A DNA stretch of 64,000 nt from NCBI RefSeq assembly GCF_015709525.1, contig NZ_JADNRA010000029.1:1-64000 (forward strand), in the 5' to 3' direction. This document shows, one piece after another, positions 33,334-42,533 of the stretch. The stretch's first letter is position 1; every line of letters begins with the position of its first letter. This DNA is from Methylocystis sp. L43 (GTDB lineage: Bacteria; Pseudomonadota; Alphaproteobacteria; Rhizobiales; Beijerinckiaceae). Position numbers and translations under genes: made by a program. The notes beneath the pieces were generated by a model. The model made no database searches. It was not told where the DNA came from and saw only the letters and a program-made list of their open reading frames with translations.

Positions 33334-35067
33334 CTAGAACAGGCCGGCGATGCGGCCGGAGTCGTCAACGTAGATGTTGTTGGCGGCTGGGACCTTCGGC
33401 AGTCCCGGCATCGTCATGATGTCGCCGCACACCACCACGATGAACTCGGCGCCTGCCGAGAGACGCAATTCCCGGATCGGGATCGTGAAGGCCGAGGGGG
33501 CGCCTTTGGCGTTCGCATCCGTCGAGAAGCTGTATTGCGTCTTGGCGATGCAGACCGGGAAGTTGCCGAAGCCTTCCTTCTCCAGCTCGGCGAAGCGCGC
33601 CTTGATGCTCGAATCATAAGAGATATCGGCGGCGCCGTAGAGCTCCTTGGCGATCGTGCGCACCTTCTCGGCAAGCGGCATGTCATCCGGATAGAGCGGC
33701 TTGAAGTTCGAGGGCTGCGTCTCGATGGTGTTGACGACCGCCCTGGCGAGATCCGCCGCGCCGGCGCCGCCGGAGCCCCAATTGTCGGCGACGACGCATT
33801 CGACGCCTTCCGCCTTGCAGAGCTTGTCGAGCGCCGCCATTTCGGCCGCGGTGTCGGACGAGAACTTGTTGATCGAGACGAGCACCGGCACGCCGAATTT
33901 GCGAACATTGCCGATATGGCGCTTCAGATTCTCGAAGCCCTTCTCGACCGCGGCGACATTCTCGGCCTTCAGATCGTCCTTGGCGACGCCGCCATGCATC
34001 TTGAGCGCGCGGATCGTCGCGACGATCACCGTGATGTCGGGCTTGAGGCCCGCCTTGCGGCACTTGATGTCGAAGAACTTCTCCGCGCCGAGATCGGCGC
34101 CGAAGCCCGCCTCCGTCACGACGTAGTCGGCGAGCTTCAAGCCGGCCTTCGTCGCGATGACCGAATTGCAGCCATGCGCGATATTGGCGAATGGCCCGCC
34201 GTGAATGATCGCCGGATTGTTCTCCAACGTCTGCACGAGATTGGGCGCGATCGCATCTTTGAGCAGCGCGGCCATGGAGCCCGCCGCCTTCACTTCCGAG
34301 GCGCGCACGCTCTTTTTGTCGCGGGTCTGTCCGACGACAATGTCGCCGAGCCGCCGCTGCAGATCGGCGAAGTCCGAAGCGAGGCAGAAGATCGCCATCA
34401 CTTCCGACGCGACGGTGATGTCGAATCCGTCCTCGCGGGCGAAGCCGTTCGAAACTCCGCCGAGGGACGAGACGATCGAGCGCAATGCGCGGTCGTTCAT
34501 GTCGACGACGCGCCGCCATGCAACGCGGCGCGAGTCGATCTTGGGCTCGCCGCCCCAATAAATGTGATTGTCGATCAGCGCAGCGAGCAGATTGTTCGCC
34601 GCGCCGATGGCGTGGAAGTCGCCGGTGAAGTGGAGGTTGATGTCCTCCATCGGCACGACCTGCGCATAGCCGCCGCCGGCGGCGCCGCCCTTGACGCCGA
34701 AACAGGGACCGAGCGAGGGCTCGCGCAGACAGCACAGCGCCTTTTTGCCGATGTGATTGAGACCGTCCGTGAGGCCGACGGTCGTCGTCGTCTTGCCTTC
34801 GCCGGCGGGCGTCGGCGTGATGGCCGTGACGAGGATCAGCTTGCCGTCGGCCTGGCTGTCGAGCGAGGAGATGTAGTCGAGGGAGATCTTGCCCTTGTAG
34901 TGGCCGTAGGGCTGCACATGTTCGGCCGGGATGCCGAGCTTGTCGCGCGCGACGTCGATAATCGGCCGCATCTTGGCGGCCTGCGAAATCTCGATGTCGG
35001 ACTTCGGCGCAAGATGCTGATTGTCCTTTCCGCTCGCGCCCGGCGCGGCGGCTGACCGTTCTGACAT
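33334..35067 (-). CDS. ftfL: Formate-tetrahydrofolate ligase
   Basis: A 577-aa ATP-dependent ligase making 10-formyl-H4F, the entry of formate into assimilation. A P-loop-like [20 protein letters not shown] occurs, followed by [37 protein letters not shown] and [13 protein letters not shown]. Start ATG 35067 has GGGAG 8 nt upstream; GTG 35076 sits directly on that site and is rejected. The N-terminus is about 20 residues longer than in many homologues. As the first gene of the serine-cycle block, it places formate activation under the same control. Confidence 0.95.
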   Translation of the reverse strand: MSERSAAAPGASGKDNQHLAPKSDIEISQAAKMRPIIDVARDKLGIPAEHVQPYGHYKGKISLDYISSLDSQADGKLILVTAITPTPAGEGKTTTTVGLTDGLNHIGKKALCCLREPSLGPCFGVKGGAAGGGYAQVVPMEDINLHFTGDFHAIGAANNLLAALIDNHIYWGGEPKIDSRRVAWRRVVDMNDRALRSIVSSLGGVSNGFAREDGFDITVASEVMAIFCLASDFADLQRRLGDIVVGQTRDKKSVRASEVKAAGSMAALLKDAIAPNLVQTLENNPAIIHGGPFANIAHGCNSVIATKAGLKLADYVVTEAGFGADLGAEKFFDIKCRKAGLKPDITVIVATIRALKMHGGVAKDDLKAENVAAVEKGFENLKRHIGNVRKFGVPVLVSINKFSSDTAAEMAALDKLCKAEGVECVVADNWGSGGAGAADLARAVVNTIETQPSNFKPLYPDDMPLAEKVRTIAKELYGAADISYDSSIKARFAELEKEGFGNFPVCIAKTQYSFSTDANAKGAPSAFTIPIRELRLSAGAEFIVVVCGDIMTMPGLPKVPAANNIYVDDSGRIAGLF

Positions 35068-35753
35068 GCAGTCCACTCCCTATCAGGCCTGCGTCGCACA
35101 GGCCCAGAATTCGTTTTTTTCGATCGTCGAGAACCGAGCGTCGGCGCCGCCGATCCCGCTCCCGGCCGACCGGGCTGAAATCCTGCCGATGCAGGCTGCA
35201 GCCTTTTTTGCGACCGTAGTTTTCTCCAATTCGCGCATCAAGGCCCGCGGTTCGCCGCAACGAGCCGACGCGCGCATGAATCCGCTTACTGAAAATTCAT
35301 TGGCGGACACCTCGTATGACGGGAATCAAAATTGATCGTCAAGCCGGCAGAGCCGTGAGCGGCGTGACGACGTCATGGGCGCCGCGATGCGGCTCCCGCT
35401 CGCGCGACGCAAGCGCGGGGCGACTCGCTTATTCGACAAGCCGGGCCGACCGCCTATCCCTCACCTGCCCGATAGAACGGGATTAGGCAGGCTGCGCGCA
35501 CACCGATCAATGCGCGCATTCGCTACAAGAATTGTGGCGTTTCCTACACGCCCGAAAAGCTGATACGACGGGTCTGGACAGGCTCGGCGCTTGCTCTGGG
35601 GAGAAACTGAGCCCCATCCTTACCTATCCGAAGAAACCGCAGGCCAGCGGGCGCAGCGTCCGTTGCGACGTCCCTCGAAAAAAATTTGTCGCAGCCAGCG
35701 TCGCAGCCTTGACTCTATCGGGCGATCACGCGGCTCGATAGTCTTTTGGATGC
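35068..35753. other. Gene-free stretch upstream of ftfL and downstream of msrB
   Basis: These 686 bp hold the presumed leader and promoter of the serine-cycle operon (near 35314-35342) and the 3' flank of msrB. Short open frames exist but have no recognisable similarity, no ribosome-binding site and poor codon pattern. No RNA gene or intrinsic terminator was recognised. Confidence 0.45.
35314..35342 (-). promoter_or_regulatory. Candidate promoter of the serine-cycle operon
   Basis: On the minus strand TTGACG (35337-35342) is followed after 17 nt by TCATAC (35314-35319). It would give a leader of about 240 nt before ftfL. The -35 is good and the -10 is poor, so the call is tentative. Such a long leader could hold regulator-binding sites. 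Confidence 0.33.
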
Positions 35754-36155
35754 CTATTCGGGCTGAAAGTCGAGCGCGACGCCATTGATGCAATAGCGCA
35801 GGCCGGTCGGCGGCGGGCCATCGTTGAAGACATGCCCGAGATGCGAGCCGCAACGGCTGCAATGCACTTCCGTGCGCACCATGCCATAGCTGCGATCGAC
35901 GGTCGAGCCGAGCGCGCCGGGAAGCGGATCGAAGAAACTCGGCCAACCGGTGCCGCTTTCGAACTTCTCGCCCGAGCGAAACAACGGCTGACCGCAGCCG
36001 GCGCAACTGAATGCGCCGCGACGCTTTTCATGATTGAGCGCGCAGCTTCCCGGGCGTTCGGTGCCATGCCCGCGCATGACGTCATATTGCTCGGGCGTGA
36101 GAAGCGCGCGCCATTCGGCGTCGGTGTGGGTTACGGGAAAGATCTCGTCTGCCAT
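35754..36155 (-). CDS. msrB: Peptide-methionine (R)-S-oxide reductase
   Basis: A 133-aa repair enzyme reducing methionine-R-sulfoxide. Two zinc-binding CxxC pairs are visible (SCAGCGQ and CSRCGSHLGHVF). GTGWPSFFDPLPGAL is the family signature, and the catalytic Cys lies in LRYCINGVAL near the C-terminus. The start MADEIFPVTHTDAEWRALL is typical, and the protein is complete. It is divergent from the FAD oxidoreductase gene. Confidence 0.95.
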   Translation of the reverse strand: MADEIFPVTHTDAEWRALLTPEQYDVMRGHGTERPGSCALNHEKRRGAFSCAGCGQPLFRSGEKFESGTGWPSFFDPLPGALGSTVDRSYGMVRTEVHCSRCGSHLGHVFNDGPPPTGLRYCINGVALDFQPE

Positions 36156-36273
36156 CGCCAGCGCCTTGTCTGAGATTCTCGGGCTGGGTCCTATCTTGTA
36201 TCAGCCGACGCCTTTCGCCAGAGGGGCGTGGCGGGATAGAGTGACGATCTTTCAGCGGCAAAGACGATTCGGA

Positions 36274-37842
36274 ATGAGCGACAAGAAATTCGACGCCGTG
36301 GTGATCGGCTCGGGACTGGGCGGATTGACGGCGGGCGCGATGCTTGCGCATGCCGGCTACAGCGTCTGCCTGTTAGAGCGCAATTTCAGCCTGGGCGGCG
36401 CGGCGTCGGTCTACAAGGTCGGTCCGCTGACTGTGGAAGCCTCGCTGCATCAGACCTCCGACGCGCGCAACCCCCGCGACGTGAAGCACGACATCCTCCG
36501 CCGGCTGGGGATTCTCGACGAAATCGAATGGCTGCCCACCGGCGCGCTCTATACCGTGCGCGGCGGGCCGGTTGGCGAGGCCTTCGAACTGCCTTTCGGC
36601 TTTGCCGCCGCCTATGAGGCGCTCGCCGCCCGTTTCCCCGACAAGCGCGCCGCCATCCAAAGATTTCTCGGCGAGGTCGAGCAGATTCACGACGCGCTGT
36701 GGACCTTGAAACAGGCCCGCGAGGAAAGCTCTTTCGCCAAATTGGCGCGCGGCCTTTGGGAAGTCGCGCCCGCCGCGGCCGGCTGGCAGAATTCATTGCA
36801 CGAGATCATGGAGCGCGATTTTGCCGGCTGCGAGGCCCTAAAATGCGCGCTGGGCGCCAATCTCGCTTATTACGGCGACGACCCGCGCCGGCTGTGGTGG
36901 ATTTTCTACGCGCTCGCTCAGGGCGGCTATATCGCGTCCGGCGGCGCCTATATTAAAGGCGGCTCGCGACAGTTGAGCCTCAAGCTCGCCAAGTGCATCA
37001 CCAAGACCGGCGGCGTGGTGCGCATGGGCCGGCAGGTCAACGCCATCGAGACCGATGCGGGCGGCAATGTGGTCGCCATACGCCATGTCGCGCGGCGCGC
37101 CGGCGACAGCGAGGAACGCATTGAAGCGCGCGTAGCGATGGCGAATTGCGCGCCTTCGGAGGCGGCGGCGATGATGGACGCGCCCGCGCGCGCGAAAATG
37201 GAGGAGACCTTCGGGTCCCGCCGGCTTTCAACATCGCTGTTTTCGGCCAATTTCGGCTTGAGCGCGAAACCCTCTACGGTCGGACTGGCGAATTTCACGA
37301 CGGTCGTCATGCCACAAGATATGCGGCGCTTCGATCAATATGGCGATGGCGCCGGCGCGATGGCGGAAGATCCCAAGGGGGCGTTGCCCCTTCATACGAT
37401 CGCCAATTTCACCGCAGTCGATTCAGGTCTTTGGGACGAGCCGCCGATCCTCGTCAGCGTGCTGGGCCTCGATCGCATCGAGAACTGGCGTGATCTGCCG
37501 CGCGACGCGGCGCTCGCGCGCCGCGAACGCTGGCTCGACGCCATAGAGACGTCTCTCGAGCGCGACTATCCCGGCTTTTCCGGTCTGGTCACGACGCGGA
37601 TGCTGCTCAACGCCTATTCGATGGCGAGCTATCTCAACACGCCGGAAGGCGCCGTGTACGGCTTTGCGGCGCTGCCCGCCGAAGCGCCGATCTTGATGGG
37701 ATTTCCGCGAACGCCGCAAACGCCGATCGCCGGACTTTATCTCGCCTCGGCGTTTGGCGGCGAGCATGGCTTCAACGGCGCGATGTTATCGGGCGCCGAG
37801 GCCGCGCGGCTCGCCGAAAGGCGGCTCGCCGTCGCGACCTGA
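36274..37842 (+). CDS. Phytoene dehydrogenase-like FAD oxidoreductase
   Basis: A 522-aa flavoprotein with an N-terminal dinucleotide-binding motif, AVVIGSGLGGLTAGAMLAHA (about 8-27), followed by LLERNFSLGGAASVYKVG as in the CrtI/retinol-saturase superfamily. A second FAD segment near the C-terminus (GLYLASAFGGEHGFNGAMLS) completes the pattern. The central GGAYIKGGSRQLSLKLAK is the substrate-side helix region. ATG 36274 is used because the homology begins there; the frame is open about 240 bp further upstream. No carotenoid genes are nearby, so the substrate is unknown. Confidence 0.85.
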   Translation: MSDKKFDAVVIGSGLGGLTAGAMLAHAGYSVCLLERNFSLGGAASVYKVGPLTVEASLHQTSDARNPRDVKHDILRRLGILDEIEWLPTGALYTVRGGPVGEAFELPFGFAAAYEALAARFPDKRAAIQRFLGEVEQIHDALWTLKQAREESSFAKLARGLWEVAPAAAGWQNSLHEIMERDFAGCEALKCALGANLAYYGDDPRRLWWIFYALAQGGYIASGGAYIKGGSRQLSLKLAKCITKTGGVVRMGRQVNAIETDAGGNVVAIRHVARRAGDSEERIEARVAMANCAPSEAAAMMDAPARAKMEETFGSRRLSTSLFSANFGLSAKPSTVGLANFTTVVMPQDMRRFDQYGDGAGAMAEDPKGALPLHTIANFTAVDSGLWDEPPILVSVLGLDRIENWRDLPRDAALARRERWLDAIETSLERDYPGFSGLVTTRMLLNAYSMASYLNTPEGAVYGFAALPAEAPILMGFPRTPQTPIAGLYLASAFGGEHGFNGAMLSGAEAARLAERRLAVAT

Positions 37843-37893
37843 TGATGCGTAAGGCGCGGATCGAAGGCGCGGCGACGTGTTGCGCCGCGCCTG

Positions 37894-38133
37894 TTAGCGC
37901 TTGCGCTTTTTGCCCGCCGACCCGAGGCCGAGTTCGGCTTTGCAGGCGGCGCTGATCGATCCCGCATTGGCTCTCAAGCATCGCTCGATGGCGACGGCGT
38001 CCGGAATATACGCCTCGCAGAAGCGATTCGCGTCGCCTTCACAGGCCTCGCGCTGTTCGGCCGTGCCTTGAGCGAAAGCCGGCGTGAGCGCAAAAAAAGC
38101 CAGCACAGCCGATAGCCTCAAAATGATGCGCAT
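37894..38133 (-). CDS. Small Cys-containing secreted protein
   Basis: A 79-aa protein with a clear signal peptide (MRIILRLSAVLAFFALTPAFA). The mature part has four Cys in two pairs (EACEGDANRFCEAYIP and ERCLRANAGSISAACKAEL), followed by a basic tail, GKKRKR. The pattern looks like a small disulphide-bonded helical hairpin, a type common in Rhizobiales, with no function known to me. Confidence 0.75.
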   Translation of the reverse strand: MRIILRLSAVLAFFALTPAFAQGTAEQREACEGDANRFCEAYIPDAVAIERCLRANAGSISAACKAELGLGSAGKKRKR

Positions 38134-38258
38134 TCAGATTGTCCTTCCTGTTGTCCGCGCTTCGAGGTTTAGCGCAGGCGCGCCACGCGGCAGGCGCGCT
38201 TCCTCGAGCGACAATGGGGACGTTGATTGCATCGCGCCCGCCGGGAATCAAGTCGCAT

Positions 38259-39470
38259 TTATCCTTCGAGGACAGACTCCTTCGCCGGCTCCGCGGAATG
38301 AATGCGCTGCGGCGCCGTCTCCCGGGGCAGCCGATGTCGCGGCAAATAAAGACTGTTCGCAATCATTGTAGGCACGATCGCCGTCGCGATGATCGCGGCG
38401 ACGAGCGTCGAATACTGGTTTTCGTCGATGATATTGTTTGATAGGCCGAAAAGCGCCGAAATCGTGCCGAATGTGAGGCCGGAGGCCATCAGCAGCGTCG
38501 TATACATGGCGTCCTTGTGCGGCGACCCGAATCTGCGCGCCACGGGATAGACGCTGACGACCTTGGTCGCCATCTCGACCGCAAGAAAGGCGACGACGCC
38601 AAGCGGCGCGGCGAGAACGGCCGGGATGGAGACAAAGTAACCCGCACGGATGAAATAGAAGGGCGTCAGCAGGCCGATGGTCACCGCCCGAATCTTGCGA
38701 ATGAGCGCATGGTCGCGCCCGACGGAGCCCGCGAGCGCCATGCCGATCAGATAGGCGGGCAAGACGCCTTCGCTCCCGGCCCAGGTCGCGAGCGCGCCGA
38801 GCGCCATCAGCGCGAAGAACAGGAATTTGGTCTCGAATTCCGAAGGGCGCCCGCCGAACTTCGCAAAGATCCAAGGCGTCGCCCGCGGCAATCCGACGAA
38901 CGCCGCGCCGACCGCTGCGACGAACACGGCGGTCTTCCAGGTGAAGGGCGCGAATACGAGGCCGAGCGTCACGACCGTGCCGAGATCAGTGATGAAACAG
39001 GCGGCGAGAATGGTCTTGCCGAAATCGGTGCGATTAAAGCCATATTCCATCATCACCGTATAGACGACGGCGACGGAGGTGGCGGCGAGCGCGATGCCGG
39101 CAAGCAGCGCCGGCGAACTCTCCCACCCCAGCAGATAATAGGCGACCGCCCAGCAGCCGATGGCGGGCGCGAGGAAGCTCGCAGCGCCGACCGACGCAGC
39201 CTCCTTCCACTTCAGCTTGAAGACGTCGGGATCGAGTTCGGCGCCTGCGAGAAACGTCAGCGCGATGGCGCCCAATCCGGCGAGCGTCTTGACCCAAGGC
39301 TCCTGGGCGCTGAAGATTTCGACGCCGACCGTCGCGGCGAACAGCGTCCGCGCGCACATGCCGACGATGATTTCGGTCAACGCGGTCGAGATGCGAAATC
39401 TCGCGGCGATCATCGCGGCGATGAGCGCGAGGCCGAGTATGAGCGCCACCTGAAACCAGATCCCCGTCAT
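38259..39470 (-). CDS. CPA2-family cation:proton antiporter
   Basis: A 403-aa membrane protein with about 12-13 hydrophobic helices. It has the CPA2 (Kef/NapA-like) features TALTEIIVGMCARTLF, LAGLGAIALTFLAGAELDPD, ALAATSVAVVYTVM and the ion-binding region ILAACFITDLGTVVTLG. No C-terminal TrkA-N domain is attached, so it is the short form. It probably exchanges Na+ or K+ for H+. The gene stands alone on the minus strand and is divergent from the DHA2 transporter. Confidence 0.88.
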   Translation of the reverse strand: MTGIWFQVALILGLALIAAMIAARFRISTALTEIIVGMCARTLFAATVGVEIFSAQEPWVKTLAGLGAIALTFLAGAELDPDVFKLKWKEAASVGAASFLAPAIGCWAVAYYLLGWESSPALLAGIALAATSVAVVYTVMMEYGFNRTDFGKTILAACFITDLGTVVTLGLVFAPFTWKTAVFVAAVGAAFVGLPRATPWIFAKFGGRPSEFETKFLFFALMALGALATWAGSEGVLPAYLIGMALAGSVGRDHALIRKIRAVTIGLLTPFYFIRAGYFVSIPAVLAAPLGVVAFLAVEMATKVVSVYPVARRFGSPHKDAMYTTLLMASGLTFGTISALFGLSNNIIDENQYSTLVAAIIATAIVPTMIANSLYLPRHRLPRETAPQRIHSAEPAKESVLEG

Positions 39471-39675
39471 AGGCCTTCCCCTTCCAAGCGGCTGGTATGG
39501 CGCATGGCACCCGCCATTGACAAGCCTGCGGCGTTATTCGCGCACATGCGCTTCGTGACAAATGCGCTTTTTTGAGCCATGACTCGCACGCGCAAATGAG
39601 AAAACGGATGAACCTGCGCTCTTCAGGCGACCTGCGATCGGCTTGGCGCTCCGCGCTCCCGGCTGGAGCGTAACG

Positions 39676-41259
39676 GTGGTCACACAGGCGCGAATGAAAG
39701 GCTGGCGATTCCTGCTGCTCAACGTCGCGGCGGGCGCGGCGAACGTCGTCATGTTGTCGAATGTGCCGGGCTACACGGTGCTCGCGCCCTATGCGGCCGG
39801 AAGCCTCGAGGGCGTCACGCCGAGCTACGGCACATGGGCGACGACCGACCATATGGTTGGGATCGCACTCGGCCTTCCGTTGTCGCGGTGGCTCTCGGGA
39901 CGACTTGGCGCCTATCGCGTGCTGATCGGCGCCCTTGTGGCCTACGCCGCCGTTTCCCTGATGTGCGCGGCGAGCGAGACGATCTGGTTCTTCGCGCCGA
40001 TGCGCTTTCTGCTCGGACTGATGGGCGGCGTCGCCCTTCCGCTCGCGCAATCCGTGACGCTTGGGCAATATCGGGATGATCAGCGCACGCTCGGCGTCGG
40101 ATTTTGGGGCGTCATGAGCATGGCGCCCTTCACCATCGGCGTCTTCATGGGCGGCTTCTGGGCCGAATATTTCAACTGGCGCTGGCTGTTTTATTCCAAC
40201 GTCCTGGTCGCCTTACCTGCGGCAGGCGTCGTTGCTGCGCTGTTCTATGGGAGCGGCTTTGAGCGCCGCGTGACGCGCTTCGACACGATCGGTTTCATTC
40301 TGCTCGCGACGGTGTTGCTCTGCGTGCAGACCATTCTCAACATGGGCAATGATTTCGACTGGTTCGCCTCGCCCGTGCTCGCATGGCTGCTTCTGGTCGT
40401 TCTCCTCGCTTTGCCGATGTTCATCTTCTGGGAGTTCGGCGAGCGGCGGCCGGCCCTCGACCTGCGGCTGTTTCTGCACCGTAATTTCGCGATCGCGACC
40501 TTCTGTTCGCTGATCGGCTTTCTGATCATTCAGGGCCTGCTGTCGGTGTTCATCGTGCAGCTGCAGGTGCTGCTCGGCTACACGTCTTCACTCGCCGGCA
40601 TGGTCTATCTGGCCATGATTTTTTTGGCGATGGCCGCCGCCGCCGTTGTGCATGAGATCACGAGAAACGTCGACGCGCGACTCATCGTCTTCCTCAATTT
40701 CATCGGCCTCGCGGTGACATTCGTGTGGCTCGGCCACTACGACAAGAGCGCCTCTTTCGATAGCATCACGACGCCGATGTTCTTCTTCGGCTTCTCTCTT
40801 GCGATGTTCTTTGCGCCGCTCGCGACGCTCGCCATGACGGGACTCGCCGGCGAACGACTGATCCGCGCCGCGGAGGAGCTCGCGATGTTGCGCACGGTGT
40901 TCGGCGCCATGGGCATCACGCTGCTCGGCGTTCTCTTTTTCCGCCGCACGCCCTTCCATCAGCTCGACCTCGCCGATCATTTCGGCGGACGCCGCTTCGC
41001 CTCGCTCGACCTGCTCGCCTCGTTCCTCGAGCGTATGCAGGCGATGGGCATGTCGCCGAATGCGGCGCGCAGCCGGGCGGCGCAGCTCATCCGTCAGCAG
41101 GCGGGGATCCTGGCGCTCAACGACGCCTTTCTGTTCGGCGCGATGACGTTCATCTTGCTGGCGGGGATCATCTGGCTCGCCTCCCCGAGCTATGCGTCCA
41201 AGAAACGAAGCCAGACGCTCACCCGGCTTACGGCCGAGGAGCTGATGGAGCAGCCGTAA
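39676..41259 (+). CDS. MFS transporter, DHA2 (EmrB/QacA-like) family
   Basis: A 527-aa membrane protein with about 14 hydrophobic segments, characteristic of 14-TM drug:H+ antiporters. WATTDHMVGIALGLPLSRWL with GRLGAYRVL is the inter-TM2/3 motif A region. MRFLLGLMGGVALPLAQSV is motif C-like, and NWRWLFYSNVLVALPA follows TM6, a DHA2 hallmark. GTG 39676 is chosen because GGAG lies 7 nt upstream; ATG 39694 and TTG 39643 are alternatives. No membrane-fusion partner (EmrA) is adjacent, so the substrate is open. Confidence 0.85.
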   Translation: MVTQARMKGWRFLLLNVAAGAANVVMLSNVPGYTVLAPYAAGSLEGVTPSYGTWATTDHMVGIALGLPLSRWLSGRLGAYRVLIGALVAYAAVSLMCAASETIWFFAPMRFLLGLMGGVALPLAQSVTLGQYRDDQRTLGVGFWGVMSMAPFTIGVFMGGFWAEYFNWRWLFYSNVLVALPAAGVVAALFYGSGFERRVTRFDTIGFILLATVLLCVQTILNMGNDFDWFASPVLAWLLLVVLLALPMFIFWEFGERRPALDLRLFLHRNFAIATFCSLIGFLIIQGLLSVFIVQLQVLLGYTSSLAGMVYLAMIFLAMAAAAVVHEITRNVDARLIVFLNFIGLAVTFVWLGHYDKSASFDSITTPMFFFGFSLAMFFAPLATLAMTGLAGERLIRAAEELAMLRTVFGAMGITLLGVLFFRRTPFHQLDLADHFGGRRFASLDLLASFLERMQAMGMSPNAARSRAAQLIRQQAGILALNDAFLFGAMTFILLAGIIWLASPSYASKKRSQTLTRLTAEELMEQP

Positions 41260-41353
41260 GATCCGGCGCAAAAGATCGAACTGCCCTCATCAGCTTTAAC
41301 GCAGCGGTTCGCTTCATTCACGCACGCCTCGCGAAAAGATTAGCTCTGGATTG

Positions 41354-41378
41354 GGAACACAGCGCAGCTTCAATCGTT
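41354..41378 (+). promoter_or_regulatory. Sigma-EcfG-type promoter upstream of the oxidase cluster
   Basis: GGAAC (41354-41358) and CGTT (41375-41378) are separated by exactly 16 nt. This matches the alphaproteobacterial general-stress consensus GGAAC-N16/17-CGTT. Transcription would start around 41386-41390, giving a leader of about 150 nt to the CopD-like gene. No better promoter was seen in this 280-bp gap. Confidence 0.6.
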
Positions 41379-41541
41379 ACAGTTTTTGAATTTTTCCTTT
41401 GAAAGCGCCCGTGGTTCATCGCACATTGATCGCCATCTCCGCGCGCATGGCTGCATGCATTGTTCCTCCGGGCGGCGGCGCGGATATCGGAGCCTTGCGC
41501 GCCCCCAACGTCTGCGCGAAACCTCAGGACCGCCTTCGGTG

Positions 41542-42051
41542 ATGGGCCCGCTCGCGCCGCTGGTTCCCCATTTCTTGGCGTTCCACGTCCTAACCCTTGC
41601 GTTGTGGTGCGCAGGCCTTATCGCCCTGCCGCTGATATTGTCGCACCACGACCCCTCGATCAGCCAGTCGGATTATGCGCGAATTCGGCGCTATACGCAT
41701 TTCGCCTATACGCTCGGCGTCACGCCCGCCGCGGTTCTGGCGGTGGCCTCAGGGACCGTGCTCGTCTTTCTGCGCGACGCTTTTACGCCATGGATGTTCC
41801 TGAAGCTCGTCTTCGTCGGCGCTCTGGTCCTCACCCATAGCTGGGTCGGGCACACGGTCACATCGATGGAGGAGACCCAGGGTCTTCACCAGCCGCCGCA
41901 TCCCGCCCTGCAGCCGGTTGCGGCGTTCATCCCGATCCTCGCCATCCTGTTTCTCGTGCTCGACAAGCCTGACTTCAGCGAGCTTCGCTTTCCGCACTGG
42001 CTCTCCCAGCCGCAGGGCGGTCAGCTCCCCTTTTTGGCGCCCAGCCGATAG
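41542..42051 (+). CDS. CopD-like multi-pass membrane protein
   Basis: A 169-aa protein with about four membrane helices. HFLAFHVLTLALWCAGLIAL, RRYTHFAYTLGVTPAAVLAV, FLKLVFVGALVLTHSWVGH and a C-terminal PVAAFIPILAILFLVL carry His residues inside or next to helices, as in haem- or copper-binding CopD/CopD-like families. ATG 41542 is preceded by GTG 41539. It heads the oxidase cluster and overlaps the convergent DUF2231 gene by 31 bp. A role in oxidase assembly or as a cytochrome b-like carrier is inferred. Confidence 0.7.
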   Translation: MGPLAPLVPHFLAFHVLTLALWCAGLIALPLILSHHDPSISQSDYARIRRYTHFAYTLGVTPAAVLAVASGTVLVFLRDAFTPWMFLKLVFVGALVLTHSWVGHTVTSMEETQGLHQPPHPALQPVAAFIPILAILFLVLDKPDFSELRFPHWLSQPQGGQLPFLAPSR

Positions 42052-42533
42052 TCGAAGACGAGCTTGCCGCCATGCCATCCGGTCACCGACACCATGATCA
42101 CGCAAAAGATCGACAAAAGAAGTCCGTAGGGCAGCACGACGGCCTGATAGTCGTACAACCGATAGCCCCAATTCACGCCGAGAAGAGCGAGCAGCAATAC
42201 GGCGAGAATGAAATGCGACCAGGCCGCGGTCCTGGCGCGTATGCCGGCGACGAGCAACAATTCCGCGGTTCCGGACAGCCCCGCGACGAGGCCGAGCAGG
42301 AAACCTCCGCCCGCCGACCATACGCCGGCGCGCGCCCAGAACGCGTCGCCCGTCCACCAGTAAAGGAGATCGGCGCCGAGCAAAGTGAATGTCAGCGCGA
42401 TCGGAAAGGCGACGGACATCGCGTGGATCGGATGGCCAAGCACCGCCACGCGAGATTCGGTTTCGTTAAACTCGGGCAGCTGGTTGATCGGATCAATGAA
42501 GCCGCTTTGCTCACCGTTTTGTTCATTCGCCAC
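42021..42533 (-). CDS. DUF2231 membrane protein
   Basis: A 170-aa protein with four hydrophobic segments. VLGHPIHAMSVAFPIALTF is the DUF2231 signature with its conserved His pair; GGGFLLGLVAGLSGTAELLL and VTGWHGGKLVFDY complete it. It lies inside the oxidase cluster but on the opposite strand. It overlaps the CopD-like gene at its 3' end, and its start is within about 15 bp of the proposed subunit II start. Function unknown; haem-related roles are often suspected for this family. Confidence 0.8.
   Translation of the reverse strand: MANEQNGEQSGFIDPINQLPEFNETESRVAVLGHPIHAMSVAFPIALTFTLLGADLLYWWTGDAFWARAGVWSAGGGFLLGLVAGLSGTAELLLVAGIRARTAAWSHFILAVLLLALLGVNWGYRLYDYQAVVLPYGLLLSIFCVIMVSVTGWHGGKLVFDYRLGAKKGS

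Noticed and set aside
33683-35260. 525-codon frame antisense/alternate to ftfL
   Set aside because: Extremely Arg-rich out-of-frame translation of ftfL on the same strand.
35520-35620. Short frame with a protein-like stretch near RYKNCGVSYTPEK
   Set aside because: No start codon with ribosome-binding site, only about 30 codons, and no recognisable family.
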